In this document: positions 1 through 10,900 of the stretch, piece by piece | Layout: each line of letters opens with the position of its first letter | Numbering within the stretch: position 1 is the first letter of the stretch | NCBI RefSeq assembly: GCF_910592395.1 | Contig: NC_088313.1 | Coordinates: 14,400,437-14,464,436 of the forward strand | Reading direction: 5' to 3' | Origin: Lineus longissimus | Lineage: Eukaryota; Nemertea; Pilidiophora; Heteronemertea; Lineidae | DNA: 64,000 bases | Notes under the pieces: generated by a model | Databases searched by the model: none | Seen by the model: the letters and a program-made list of their open reading frames with translations, nothing else | Told to the model about the DNA's origin: nothing | Translations under genes and position numbers: made by a program

Positions 1-350
1 AAGGGGCCCGGGAAATCACATCCGAGAAGTCCAAAGACGGCAGGAACAAAGTCTTTATAAAAGGGGCCTGATTATGAATTATACAATGGCAATGCTCCCT
101 GAATATGGTCAACACAACGCATGAAGCATTTATGCCTTAATTTAGTAATTACCTCTATGAGTGCCTGAACTATTGTACTTTGCATAGATGTGTTTCGTTG
201 TCCACAACAATACTACAAAAATATCAAAATGACGAATATTCGAAGGTTAAGCGCATGCGCGAAGGCAGCGCGGGAAAACGACCCAGTTTCCGTATCCGCA
301 GTTCAGCGTCACTTTTGAAGATTACAAAACTGCGCTAAGGCGCACTTACA
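1..350 (-). repeat. 3' LTR of the BEL/Pao element (partial, runs off the window)
   Basis: Identical to 7136-7485 over all 350 bases. The element-side boundary is position 350, where the shared sequence ends in TACA (TGTA on the coding strand). A TATA-like TTTATAAAAG lies near 54-63. The remainder of the LTR is beyond position 1. Confidence 0.9.
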
Positions 351-994
351 TGGCTCCTCAAAATTACCTAGGGTGATTTTCCTAACATACATCACATATA
401 AAAACACAACTTAATGTATCAAAGGCTTGAACTGAACTTCGGCAAATTCCATGAAACTGCTTAGAACGGTTACAAAAAACCCGGAATACTAAAGGATTCC
501 AACTGTAAACAACAAAACAAATGACCAAATAATTACTTGAGAAAATGATACGAGCGAATTTGCTCCTCAACAACTCAAGCCTTGAAACACGGTCCCTCAT
601 TAAATCAAAGTCCCGATGTTCTCTCCTCTAGGGAATGACATTAAGTCCATGAAATTGCACAATGTCCAGCCCAGGACGATTTCCAGTCATTATTAACGAT
701 ACTCTGTCTCCCTGAAGAACATTGGTCAGTGGTTATACTATGATAGCTTGAAACAAAATCAACATATTTCACTTGTAATGAAGGGGAGAGGTCGCCAGTA
801 CTTCACCCTTATGAAAGAGCCAACATGACTCAATTTTCACACACATAAGCGCTTGGAACCGTCGTATGCTATCCGATTTTAATGGCTCCTCATGAAACGT
901 ATGATCCTATACGTACTCCTCTGTGGCTCCTCGTCACAACTATGACTAGAAATCGTTAGTGCAGCTCTTTATGCAAGTACATGTCCTACTGCTC
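351..994 (-). other. BEL/Pao 3' non-coding strip with polypurine tract and repeated GAGGAGCCA
   Basis: This lies between the gag-pol stop and the 3' LTR. Immediately next to the LTR the coding strand reads TTTTGAGGAGCCA, a plausible polypurine tract for plus-strand priming. The nonamer GAGGAGCCA (TGGCTCCTC on the + strand) occurs three times, at 351-359, 883-891 and 924-932. The extra copies could be secondary priming sites or chance. No other gene is seen here. Confidence 0.6.
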
Positions 995-3900
995 CTAGTC
1001 TCCTTCACAAATCAGCACAACCTTCTGTACAGGTCTTTCAAAATAAGTGGTGGCTTGAATACGTTTTCCATTTTTGTCCAGAGCGCGATCTCCTACAGCA
1101 AGACGGACTTTACGGACATGACCGTCCTCGTCCACCACGACAGCTGCTACTCTACATAGCCTCCAGAGATTGCGAGGTAGCTCATCATCTTTCATGATGA
1201 CGATGTCACCGACTTTGAGATTGCGCACGTCCTGATTCCATTTTGGCCGTTCTTGCAGGTTATTGACATACTCCTTTCGCCACTGGCACCAGAAGCGATT
1301 TGCAAGATGTTGCACGCGGCGCCACCTTTTCTTTAGAAGTAGGTCCTCTCGTGGAAAGGTGCCTGGTGGTGGAATGATCACCCGAGATTTCATGGTCAAT
1401 AACTGATTTGGTACTAACGGCTGCAGTGAGGTAGGACCGTAAAGATTGTCTGTAGTGAGAGGGCGCCCATTGACGATGGCCATCACCTCATACAATAGAG
1501 TGCGTAGTGACTCATCATCCAGCTGTGTTCCTTCATGTAACAGCATCCCTGCCAAAACGTTGCGTACTGAGCGTATCTGGCGTTCCCAGACTCCTCCGTG
1601 ATGGCTAGCCCGGGGAACATTCATCCGGAAATCAAGATCACATTCTTCTTTCAGCAAGTATTTCCGTATTTGGTCAAAATCCATTTCTGACCAGGCCTGC
1701 TCTAATTCGTTTTTCGCTCCTACGAAGTTGGTACCGTTATCACACCTAATAAGTTGTACAGCGCCGCGGACAGCTATCAAGCGTCTCAACGAGTTGATAA
1801 AGGAGTCTGTGGACATGGAATTAAGCGTCTCAACGTGTATTGCCCTCATTCCAAGACAGGTGTACAGTACTCCCCATCGCTTAATCTCCTTTCTGCCCTC
1901 TTTGATGGTCCAAGGCCCGAAAACATCTACACCGCAATGAGTAAAGGGGGGCGCTGGTTCTAGTCGATCGGTTGGGAGGTCCGCCATCTTCTGCCCTTGC
2001 AACGCACGTCGTAATTTTCTGCAACCGACGCAGGTATGTATATAGCTTGCCACAGCACGTCGACATCCGAGAATCCAAAACCCAGCCAACCTGATAGCAT
2101 TTACCGTCATCCCACGTCCTGTGTGTCCCTGGGCCTCATGGAAGTGCCGTATGACCAGGGTTGTTACATGATTGTCTCTAGGCAAGACCGCAGGATGTTT
2201 TACCTCATTCGGGAAGTCAGCCCTCCTAATCCGTCCACCCACTCGTAGTACTGCATCTCCATCCAGGTAGGGGTCCAGCTTACGCAATCTCGAGTTGTCC
2301 TTCAAGACTGGCTTCCTATCGATGGCATTTTTCTTGGTTGTGACATTGTCCTTTGTACGTCTCATCTGCTTCAATGTCTCAACCTCTTCTCCGAAAGCCA
2401 GGGCTTGTATCCTTTTCACGATCTCCGTCTCAGCCTCTTTTAGATCGGATGTGTGAAGTGTCTTGGGTTTCAGCTGTGCTCCATTGGCTTTGTCCCTCAA
2501 ACGGCGTTTATACTGAAGACAGGTGGCAATCGAAGTCTTAGCTTTGCTCCAGGAAGAGAAACGTGTCAGGCGATCTGGTATGAGGCCTGGTTCTGTTTTG
2601 GTGACTTTGGTGACCAGGGCAACACTTTTCACCTCAGGGTCCTTGGGTGATAGTGCACTCTCAATGTCAGATGCGTCTGGCAGTTTGGTCTCCCACAGGA
2701 AGGCAGGTCCGGTCAACCATTTTGTCATCTCAGGCTGTACAAATCTCGTCGCAGTTACTCCCCTGGATCCTTCATCTGCTGGGTTATTCTCGCCTTTAAC
2801 GTGTCTCCACTGGTTCGACTTGCTCTTGTCCCGAATCTGTTGGATTCTATTCGCGACATAGACGTGGAAGCGTTTTGCATCGTTCTGTATATACCCTAGG
2901 ACTACAGTACTATCAGTCCAGAAAGTCTCAGAGTCTATCTTGTAAGTCAGCTCTCTCCTGACAACAGCACTCATATTCGCAGATAGCACCGCAGCTGTGA
3001 GTTCGAGTCGTGGTATGGTGATTGGGCGTAAAGGAGCTACTCTAGCCTTTCCCAGGACAAGACTGCAGTGAACTCTTCCTTCTTGATTTACCATTCTTAC
3101 ATAGGAACATTGTCCGTAAGCAAGCTGCGAAGCATCTGAGAAATGGTGAAGACCTATGGATGTGACTTCACCAAAATCTGCTGGTTTCAAACAACGAGGG
3201 ATTTTCAGCTGATCCAAGGTAAACAAATCATCTCTCCAGCGTTCCCATCTCAGTAGTATGTCTTCAGGTGGTTGACTGTCCCAATCTAGGTCAAGAGCAC
3301 AGAGTTCTTGCAATATCTGCCGGCCGATCAGAAGCACAGGCCCAATTAAGCCCATTGGGTCATAGATGGTCCCAATAGTTGACAGAATACCACGTCGGGT
3401 GTTGGGGCGGTCTCGCAGGACGATCTTGAACTGAAACGTGTCGGATGTTACACACCAGTATATCCCCAGGGCCCGATCCAGTGTAGGCTCATGAGTAGTG
3501 ACATTATTGCTCTCAGTTAGTAGGCGCGTACTATTCTTAGCGGCTCTATCCTTTTCTGCTACACTCTGGATCACAGCGTCTGAGTTAGAATTGATCTTGT
3601 GAAGGTGCAGTCCTCCCTCTTTACACAGTTTCTGAGTGTTTTCAAGCAAGTGTATGACTTCTCCATCGCTTGGTAGCGATGTTAGGCCATCATCAACGTA
3701 GAAATTATCTCTGATGAAATCAGCAGCCTGGTGTCCATACTCAGCTTCATAGTCATCTGCCAGTCGCTTAAATCCAAAGTTGCAGCATGATGGGGATGAT
3801 GTGCCTCCAAAAAGGTGCACAGTCATTCGGTACTCCTTGGGCTGCTCATCGAGTTTACCATCGGACCACCATAAAAATCGAAGATAGTCTCTATCCTCCT

Positions 3901-6697
3901 CAGCTACCTTAAACTGATGGAACATTTGTTCCACGTCACATGTGATTGCTACGGTCTCTTGGCGGAAGCGGCAAAGGACGCCTAGTAGGGAGTTGGTCAG
4001 GTCTGGTCCCTGCAGCAGATGTTTATTTATCGAGTGTCCGGCACATTCTGCTTGGCAATCGAAGACGACTCTGACTTTGTCGGGTTTCTTGGCATTCACG
4101 ACTCCAAAATGTGGCACGTACCAATGCTGTGAGGAGTGCTCTTTTGATGACTGAGCATCCCATGGTACAAGCTCGGCATCACCCTTATCGATCATCCTTT
4201 GCATGAACGCTACATACTTATCCCTGTAAGCCGGTTCCCGGTTGAGCTTCAACTTCAGCTGATTTAGTCTCCTCAGCGCCTTTCCCCGACTCTCTGGTAG
4301 CTCTGGTCGGTTTCCCTTAAAAGGCAGTGGCATCTCGTAGTGACCATCGGCACGCTGCACTATGCCAGCATCAAGTATGCCCATGAACTTTTTGTCTTCA
4401 TAAGACTGTGGTCCGCAACTGTCCTTGACATCAGCGTCCTTGAAATCAGACTCGAGGATGGTGATGATTTCTTTAATACGGTTTGGCATGACTAGTGTTC
4501 TTTGTTCTTGGCAATGTTCAGCGCTGGTTTTGTCACCATACGTAACAATTCTATGGCTCACACCTATGTTGTCACCCGTCATGTCGATTTGATTCGGATC
4601 TACGGTTCCTACTATACCCCATCCCAAATCCGTTCTCTGGGCATAGGGTGCATTAGCGGAGAGGGCTATAACTTCTCTTGGGGCCAAGGCCTGGGGGCAG
4701 TTGTACCCGATCAGCAGCGCGACGTTGCAATCCTGGAGTGGTGGCAATTCAGATGCAATCCTAGTCAGGTGGGGCCACACATTCGCAATCTCAGGGGTGG
4801 GAATGTGTTCCCGGTTCATCGGCATCACATCACGACTGAAGGATGGAGGCAGATTTATTTTCAAGTCACTGTTCATCCCTCTGACGACCAATCCTTTGAC
4901 TTTAACAGTTTCTATGATTTCGTTTTCTCTAGACATGGTCGACAAACTCAGATGTGACTTTGTCCCAACCAAGCCAAGCGTTTTCCGAGTGTTCTCTAAT
5001 ACAAACGTGGTATCGGATTGAGTATCCAACATGGCGTACGATAGTATCTCATACTCAGGCCGGTCCTCATGAGACACCCAGACCGGTACTATCATGGAGC
5101 TCTTACTGACCGATGCACTGTCACAACCGCCAACATGACTGATTCCGCTATGTTTGACGCTGGCCCTTTCTGTCTTATCTTCCTTCAATCCACTGTCTTT
5201 TACCGTACTGTTGACCTGGATAAAGCGTGCCTCATCATGTAGTGCAGTAGGGTGAGTTCTCTCACACTTTTTACATTTGGAGCGTCTCTTGCAGTCCTTA
5301 GCTTGGTGTGCCTTTTTCATACAGGAAAAACAAAGACGGTTTGCCTTGACAAATTGCTTACGGTCCTCCAGTGTCTTCGCCAAGAACACCGGACAATCAT
5401 CAAGCATATGGACCTCTTCACAGCAAACGCATTTCTTCTTATCAACAAAGGAACCTGTCATAGTGGATTTTCGATGGCTGTTCATGGGTTCAGTTGTCTC
5501 AGTAGCAAGGGAAGACATCTTTTCATGGCTTCTCTTTTCATGCCCATGCGACGACCCTGTTGTAGGCTTGTCCCCTGTCCTGGCGTTACCAGTGGCACCA
5601 GAGTGAAGAGACTGTAGCGACGTGATAGGATCACAAGAAATGTCGGCTTCACGAGACATAAAATCAGCGAACACACGAAAGGGTGGAAACTGTTCAGTTA
5701 CGAGCTTATAGTCTGACACTTTTCTCCCCCATCTCGATACTAACCAATCTGGTAACTTGGCCAGTATTTTACGGTTTTCACGACAATCGTCCAAAATGCT
5801 GAGATAACCAATGGAACTCATTGCTGTATTACATTGCTGTAGGAAATCACTGAGTTTCCTCAATCCCGTCCCATCACGATTTCCAACCTTGGGCCATGAC
5901 TCCAACTTCTTACGGAACGCATCAGCAACGACAAATGGCTCACCAAACCGTTTTTCCAAAACCTCCTTTGCTCTAATGTATGCCTCCTCAGTATCCATGT
6001 ACAGGTAACCTTCAATGGCCTCTTTGGCGGGGCCCGACAAATATCTCCGTAGGTAGTGTATCTGTTCCCTCTTAGGTATCCCTCGACCTTCTATTAGTGT
6101 ATGAAATGCCGCTTTCCATGCTGGGTACATGAGGGGATCACCGCTGAAGACTGTGGGCTCGGGTGGTGGAAGCCGTCCGATCGTTATCTGGCCTGTAAAC
6201 ATCTTAATGAGTTCCCCAAACTGATCTTCCGAAAAGGGCGGGTTCATTGTAGGCGGTACCTGGGGAAACGGTATCCCAGGTGGGTGGCTGTTCTCAACTG
6301 TTGGTTTGAAGACAGGTGCTTGTGGGTCCAAGTTCTGCTGTGCCGATACCTCCGGTGGGGGTCTGCTAGTACTAGTTGTGTCAGCATCCTCATCCGTGGG
6401 AGTTGTCTTGGCGGTGGTACTGGCCACTGCTACGTTAGCAAGGAGCTGCAAGTTGGTTATTAACGTTTCATCTGAGTCTACTGGTTGTTCCGCGAGTCTC
6501 CGAACTTCCTTACGCTTGATTTCCCGTTCTAGTCTGAGCTTTTCAAGTTCGAAAGTCATTTCTCTCATCTGTGTTTCTATTTGGTTGCTTCTCACCATGT
6601 GCTCCAATTCTATCTGCAACTCCACTATCTCGAATCTGGCCTCGCTCTCCTCTCTACTTAGCTTCGACATCTCATCAGCGTGGCTGTCTCCATCCAT
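995..6697 (-). CDS. BEL/Pao gag-pol polyprotein, 1900 aa, intact
   Basis: A single open frame with no internal stop. The gag part has an N-terminal coiled-coil-like Glu/Arg-rich stretch (residues about 10-70), a capsid-like region (about 150-350) and Cys/His zinc knuckles (about 423-477, several CxxC and CxxxxxxxC pairs). The aspartic protease has the active site DTQSD with Asp near 558. Reverse transcriptase (about 855-1020) has FHQF and the YVDD box at 1000-1003. RNase H follows with acidic residues near 1188, 1232, 1262 and 1308. Integrase shows an HHCC zinc site (HEAQGH near 1520, CVGC near 1556) and a D,D,E triad near 1591, 1653 and 1705. The tail (about 1780-1880) looks like DUF5641. 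No envelope-like gene is present. It makes the proteins for retrotransposition of this element and has no host role that I can see. Confidence 0.93.
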   Translation of the reverse strand: MDGDSHADEMSKLSREESEARFEIVELQIELEHMVRSNQIETQMREMTFELEKLRLEREIKRKEVRRLAEQPVDSDETLITNLQLLANVAVASTTAKTTPTDEDADTTSTSRPPPEVSAQQNLDPQAPVFKPTVENSHPPGIPFPQVPPTMNPPFSEDQFGELIKMFTGQITIGRLPPPEPTVFSGDPLMYPAWKAAFHTLIEGRGIPKREQIHYLRRYLSGPAKEAIEGYLYMDTEEAYIRAKEVLEKRFGEPFVVADAFRKKLESWPKVGNRDGTGLRKLSDFLQQCNTAMSSIGYLSILDDCRENRKILAKLPDWLVSRWGRKVSDYKLVTEQFPPFRVFADFMSREADISCDPITSLQSLHSGATGNARTGDKPTTGSSHGHEKRSHEKMSSLATETTEPMNSHRKSTMTGSFVDKKKCVCCEEVHMLDDCPVFLAKTLEDRKQFVKANRLCFSCMKKAHQAKDCKRRSKCKKCERTHPTALHDEARFIQVNSTVKDSGLKEDKTERASVKHSGISHVGGCDSASVSKSSMIVPVWVSHEDRPEYEILSYAMLDTQSDTTFVLENTRKTLGLVGTKSHLSLSTMSRENEIIETVKVKGLVVRGMNSDLKINLPPSFSRDVMPMNREHIPTPEIANVWPHLTRIASELPPLQDCNVALLIGYNCPQALAPREVIALSANAPYAQRTDLGWGIVGTVDPNQIDMTGDNIGVSHRIVTYGDKTSAEHCQEQRTLVMPNRIKEIITILESDFKDADVKDSCGPQSYEDKKFMGILDAGIVQRADGHYEMPLPFKGNRPELPESRGKALRRLNQLKLKLNREPAYRDKYVAFMQRMIDKGDAELVPWDAQSSKEHSSQHWYVPHFGVVNAKKPDKVRVVFDCQAECAGHSINKHLLQGPDLTNSLLGVLCRFRQETVAITCDVEQMFHQFKVAEEDRDYLRFLWWSDGKLDEQPKEYRMTVHLFGGTSSPSCCNFGFKRLADDYEAEYGHQAADFIRDNFYVDDGLTSLPSDGEVIHLLENTQKLCKEGGLHLHKINSNSDAVIQSVAEKDRAAKNSTRLLTESNNVTTHEPTLDRALGIYWCVTSDTFQFKIVLRDRPNTRRGILSTIGTIYDPMGLIGPVLLIGRQILQELCALDLDWDSQPPEDILLRWERWRDDLFTLDQLKIPRCLKPADFGEVTSIGLHHFSDASQLAYGQCSYVRMVNQEGRVHCSLVLGKARVAPLRPITIPRLELTAAVLSANMSAVVRRELTYKIDSETFWTDSTVVLGYIQNDAKRFHVYVANRIQQIRDKSKSNQWRHVKGENNPADEGSRGVTATRFVQPEMTKWLTGPAFLWETKLPDASDIESALSPKDPEVKSVALVTKVTKTEPGLIPDRLTRFSSWSKAKTSIATCLQYKRRLRDKANGAQLKPKTLHTSDLKEAETEIVKRIQALAFGEEVETLKQMRRTKDNVTTKKNAIDRKPVLKDNSRLRKLDPYLDGDAVLRVGGRIRRADFPNEVKHPAVLPRDNHVTTLVIRHFHEAQGHTGRGMTVNAIRLAGFWILGCRRAVASYIHTCVGCRKLRRALQGQKMADLPTDRLEPAPPFTHCGVDVFGPWTIKEGRKEIKRWGVLYTCLGMRAIHVETLNSMSTDSFINSLRRLIAVRGAVQLIRCDNGTNFVGAKNELEQAWSEMDFDQIRKYLLKEECDLDFRMNVPRASHHGGVWERQIRSVRNVLAGMLLHEGTQLDDESLRTLLYEVMAIVNGRPLTTDNLYGPTSLQPLVPNQLLTMKSRVIIPPPGTFPREDLLLKKRWRRVQHLANRFWCQWRKEYVNNLQERPKWNQDVRNLKVGDIVIMKDDELPRNLWRLCRVAAVVVDEDGHVRKVRLAVGDRALDKNGKRIQATTYFERPVQKVVLICEGD

Positions 6698-7485
6698 CTC
6701 GATTCTTGATCATAGAGATTTCACTGTGGATGCGGGCAGCGAAACTATCAACAAACAACTCATAGGACTCGACGGGATGATTTACTTTAATACGAATTTC
6801 TGTGTCGTCCGTGAAATCTACAAAGATACAAAAATGAAGCTAACATAGGCAATTTGCCTCAGATAAAACAAGGACAAGGAGGTGCTGCCAACTGGTGTTT
6901 TGAATCGGAACTACAAGGCAGACCGATGACAGGTCACGTGACCCCGCAAAAGGGTGCGATACAGGGTGTCCCAAAATAACTCAGCTGTAAATACTCTATT
7001 AAACAGTAATTTGGGCTAATAGAACGTTCGAAAGGAACACCAATACAATGATAATACATCAAGATTCACCTAGGCAACGATAGTTAAAACATACAGCTCA
7101 CGCATAGCGAGATTCCGAAATGACATTGCCGAGAAAAGGGGCCCGGGAAATCACATCCGAGAAGTCCAAAGACGGCAGGAACAAAGTCTTTATAAAAGGG
7201 GCCTGATTATGAATTATACAATGGCAATGCTCCCTGAATATGGTCAACACAACGCATGAAGCATTTATGCCTTAATTTAGTAATTACCTCTATGAGTGCC
7301 TGAACTATTGTACTTTGCATAGATGTGTTTCGTTGTCCACAACAATACTACAAAAATATCAAAATGACGAATATTCGAAGGTTAAGCGCATGCGCGAAGG
7401 CAGCGCGGGAAAACGACCCAGTTTCCGTATCCGCAGTTCAGCGTCACTTTTGAAGATTACAAAACTGCGCTAAGGCGCACTTACA
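6698..7485 (-). repeat. 5' LTR (certain for 7136-7485) plus leader/PBS region of the BEL/Pao element
   Basis: Positions 7136-7485 repeat the left LTR exactly. The inner LTR edge cannot be placed, because the left copy is cut at the window start, so the true LTR may extend to somewhere between 6700 and 7135. The primer-binding site should lie in the same strip; I could not assign a tRNA primer with confidence. A mariner-like string CAGGGTGTCCCAAAATAA occurs at about 6962-6979. Confidence 0.75.
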
Positions 7486-7680
7486 CTCTCCTTCGCTATG
7501 ACAGTGAATAAAGCCCAAGGACAGACACTAAAAGTCGTTGAACTATCGTTATCCACACCATGCTTCTCCCACGGACAGCTTTATGTAGCATGCTCCAGAG
7601 TTGGCCAATCGTCTGCCCTATACTATCACGAAAACGGAACAAAGACAATGAACATAGTTTATCCAGAGGTACTTCAATAG
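7486..7680 (+). pseudogene. Helitron PIF1-like helicase, C-terminal remnant interrupted by the BEL/Pao insertion
   Basis: The frame is open from the first base after the LTR and reads LSFAMTVNKAQGQTL, then HGQLYVACSRVG, ending at a stop at 7680. These are the last conserved blocks of PIF1-family SF1 helicases as found in Helitron Rep-helicase proteins: the NKAQGQT motif and the QLYVACSRVG block of motif VI with its arginine. The upstream part of the frame must lie left of the BEL/Pao element, outside the window. Its position 50 bp before a Helitron 3' terminus supports a transposon origin over a host PIF1 gene. Confidence 0.85.
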
Positions 7681-7730
7681 CAAGAAACGCTACATCGACA
7701 CCACACAGGTAAACTGCTGGCACGCCCAAA

Positions 7731-7756
7731 CCCGTCACCGACGGGTACCATGCTAG
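7731..7756 (+). mobile_element. Helitron 3' terminus (hairpin + CTAG)
   Basis: CCCGTC (7731-7736), loop ACC, GACGGG (7740-7745) make a perfect 6-bp stem. Seven bases later comes CTAG (7753-7756), followed by T. This is the classical Helitron end: a short GC-rich hairpin about 7-12 nt before CTRR, inserted between A and T. Together with the helicase tail just upstream it marks the exact right end of an autonomous-type Helitron. Confidence 0.85.
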
Positions 7757-7960
7757 TTCTGTATGTAACTGTGACTGTAGACTATTGCTGCATCCCATTC
7801 TGTCCCAAATTGTGACTTTGGACTGTTTGCAGATATTAACCCCATATCAAGGGAAATTAACCAACAAATGCGAAAAAAGTGTTGAAGTGGCATATACCTC
7901 ATGATAAAGTGCCAGAATCAGCTAAAATGAGTGAATGACAAGTTACTGGTCCAATTTCAG

Positions 7961-10900
7961 ATTATCAGCGCCTTGTTCAATTACTTCGTGGCGAAAAGAT
8001 TAAGAAGTTTGATACTTATATGAAGACTCTGAAGATCTTGCAGCCGGAGATAGGGAAGCGCCTGGTGATAGACATGCCATTGTTGACATCATTACTTGCA
8101 AAGGATGTCATTACTGAAGAAGAGAAGGAGCAGATTTGGAGCCAAGTCGAGCACGGGAACAGTCGAAAAGGTATAGGTATAGCCCTCTCGCCAGATGCCC
8201 CTAACCCCTAAGATTGATCAGTAAACATTTAGCCTGCTTTTAAAAGGATTTTGACTAGGCTTTTCAAACAGCACCCAATTTCTACAGGTGTTTTCTGCTT
8301 GGTCTCCTTTAAGGTCTTGACATATTGATAAGATGCCTTCCAAGGAGAATTGAAGACTGGCCAGACAAGTTTATAGAAGCCCTCACGGAAACAGGGAATG
8401 AAGAAGTAATGGCGACATTGTATGGCATGGATGAAACTGATGATTATGCTTTCGGTATGTGATCGGTGATATTTTATTTCTTGTCTGTCTTGCTAACAAA
8501 AAGGAGGCGGTGTACTGAAGGTATCTGCCGATGTTCAAAGGGCGCGTGTTGAATTGCGGAACTGCCGTACTTGTTTGCTACCCAGAGCAAGTCGCTTCAC
8601 TTCACTTGCATTGTTAAGAGTGTCAGCCTTGGTTAAGAGGTCTTGAGTTCAACTGCCGGCTCCCTGGTCTAGTTCCTCCAAGATGTAACCCAGTGCAGTT
8701 GGTGTTTATAATTGCCCCACAAACGAACAATATAAATCACTATTACCTGCAATTAAATCACGTGAGATAATACTCGCTAGTTTGCGGTGGTCATCACTGG
8801 TAACTGCGACAAACATCGGTCATAAACTAAATTAGTGTTAACCCCTGACCAGGGGGTACAGTGTTTTTATTGACAGCTAGGGCGTCAAAAGATGTACATG
8901 TTTTGACAAGGCCTCCACTTGTTTTCAGATAAGGAAAGAATCCGTAAAAAAAACGAGGCGCTGAAGACAAGCGCTATGCCGGACTACTGTCGTTCTAGAG
9001 GCGATGGTAAGCATCAATTTAACCCTTTATCATTGCAAGTAATTAAGGTTGCATTTAATAGTGGTGGGGCAGCAGGGGGGCAGTAACACCCTGCTGCCCC
9101 CTCCCCCCAAATGTGGCCAAAAATGTGTCTTACAGCAGTAAGGCGAAAAGTGCAGGGCAGCCTACCATTGCACATTTGGGGGAAATTTCAGCATTGTTAG
9201 GTGGTTTACACTTTACACTTGGGGCCAGTAGAATAAAGTAAGATTCTTTGGACGGAAAGTAAAGGGAGTACATACCTAGACACCCGTATATAGAGAAGAC
9301 CCCATCCCAAATTGGAATCCAAACTTTGGGGTATATCCTCCACACACCCATTTCAAACTTTCCCAAATCCTGCTAACATAGAAGTCTCTGTCCCCAAAAT
9401 CCCAGCAGTTTATGATCTAACCCAGCGTCCCATACATACTAAAAGGATGCCCTCTATACTGTAATTTCAGGAACGGACCATGATAGCAGCTTTTCAGAAA
9501 ATGAGAGTTCCGACAGCCTGCTCGATGAGGACCATCAAACATGCGTAAAATCGTTTAACATCAACAACCTGAGTCAAGGCCATTCCTTGGAGAAGCGAGA
9601 GGACAGCACCTCACATAGCCAGAGCCCTGGAGGGTTGGGCTCGGACCCCGGGAGTTCCCAGTCATCGTTTAATGTAAACTTCGATTCATTCCCAGAGGAA
9701 TCAGCAGCAGCAATGGCCATGGCCATGAGATCAGGTACAAATGCTAGCTTGGGCATAGGATGTGTTGGTTTTCATTCAAAACCGTCTTCCAGAAGGACCG
9801 CAACAAACAGGATAACTGAAAAATCATTCTACTGCTATCGTGAATAAGCAATGCACTTGAACAGGGTGTAGCCTAGGTCTGCCTGAAACTTGCAAGGAAG
9901 GTCCGAAACTGCCTCGCAACATTTGCAAAAATCGTTGAGATCAGCATTTATAGTGGCTGAGAAAGGTGTCTATCACATGCCCAAGTAGTCCCTTTAACAT
10001 CCCTGCTCCCCCCCTCACCTCGTTATTGCTAATAACCGTATACACACTGAGGCTTAAGGTCCGCCTAAATGGACCTGATATCAGGACAGACCTGGGGCAA
10101 GTTATCTGATCTTTATCATTGAAGAACAAGAGGCCCAAGGGCCTGGCACTCAACTGAAACACATGGAGATTTTGCTCAGTAACACCAACTGGAAGTATCA
10201 ATTAGAAGAATTCTACTTTTTATCAAAACCTACCTGCATGCAGACCTCTTCATATTTATATCAAGACTGTATCTGCTCGTATAAAGTGACAGCTAATTCT
10301 TAGTTAATCATGCCTTTAGCCCCCTGGTGAGCAGAATGGAGGTCAAACCATACTAAATTTTCTATCAGGGGCATTTCCTGTGCATTTCTTCCTATCTGCC
10401 AGATTAGAAGTACCTAGGCCTCACGGTTTCAAATGTGGCCAAATGTGTCCATGATGGAACAATGGATGCATGGTCACCACTCGAACAGCTAGTAGACTAG
10501 AAAGTCAGTTGAGGGAAAAACCAAACTTAGAAGACATCCGCACAGTGGGCAAAAAGGACAGTGACACTTACTTTTGAAAACAAATAACAAATAACAACCT
10601 CAAGAAAACACTTATTCCATATATTTCAGCACAATAATCTCAATTTTATCACTTTCTTCTCGGGTTCCCCAGCAGACGACAGCAGTGGAAAAAGTAAGAT
10701 GTACGTAAAAGACTTGCAGTTAGATATCAATATTCGACAACTCGGTAAGCATTATAGACCACTCCCATGCGCAGGACGAGAACTCTTTTTATCAATTGTG
10801 TCGTTCTGTCCCTGCTTGCATTGGCTGCCATTGCTTCCCAATGGCCACAAATAGGCCATTTTATTATTAGAAGACTTTTCAGGCGTGTAGTGACATAAGT

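Larger units (their letters stand above)
1..7485 (-). mobile_element. BEL/Pao LTR retrotransposon, near full length, left LTR cut by window edge
   Basis: Two direct copies of the same sequence bracket one long gag-pol frame read on the minus strand. Bases 1-350 match 7136-7485 at a constant offset of 7135, and I see no mismatch. The coding strand starts its LTR with TGTAAGTGCGCC at 7485. The polyprotein order (gag, zinc knuckles, protease, RT, RNase H, integrase) and its YVDD and DUF5641-like parts are those of BEL/Pao. Intact coding and identical LTR segments indicate a recent, possibly still active insertion. The element sits inside a Helitron helicase frame that resumes at 7486. Any target-site duplication would use the bases at 7486-7490 (CTCTC), but its partner lies outside the window. 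Confidence 0.93.

Noticed and set aside
6962-6979. A mariner element in the BEL/Pao LTR/leader
   Set aside because: Only one CAGGGTGTCCC-type string is present, with no opposite end or transposase; it is treated as part of the retrotransposon.
7486-7680. Host PIF1 helicase gene
   Set aside because: Only the last 65 codons are present and they end beside a Helitron hairpin-CTAG terminus.
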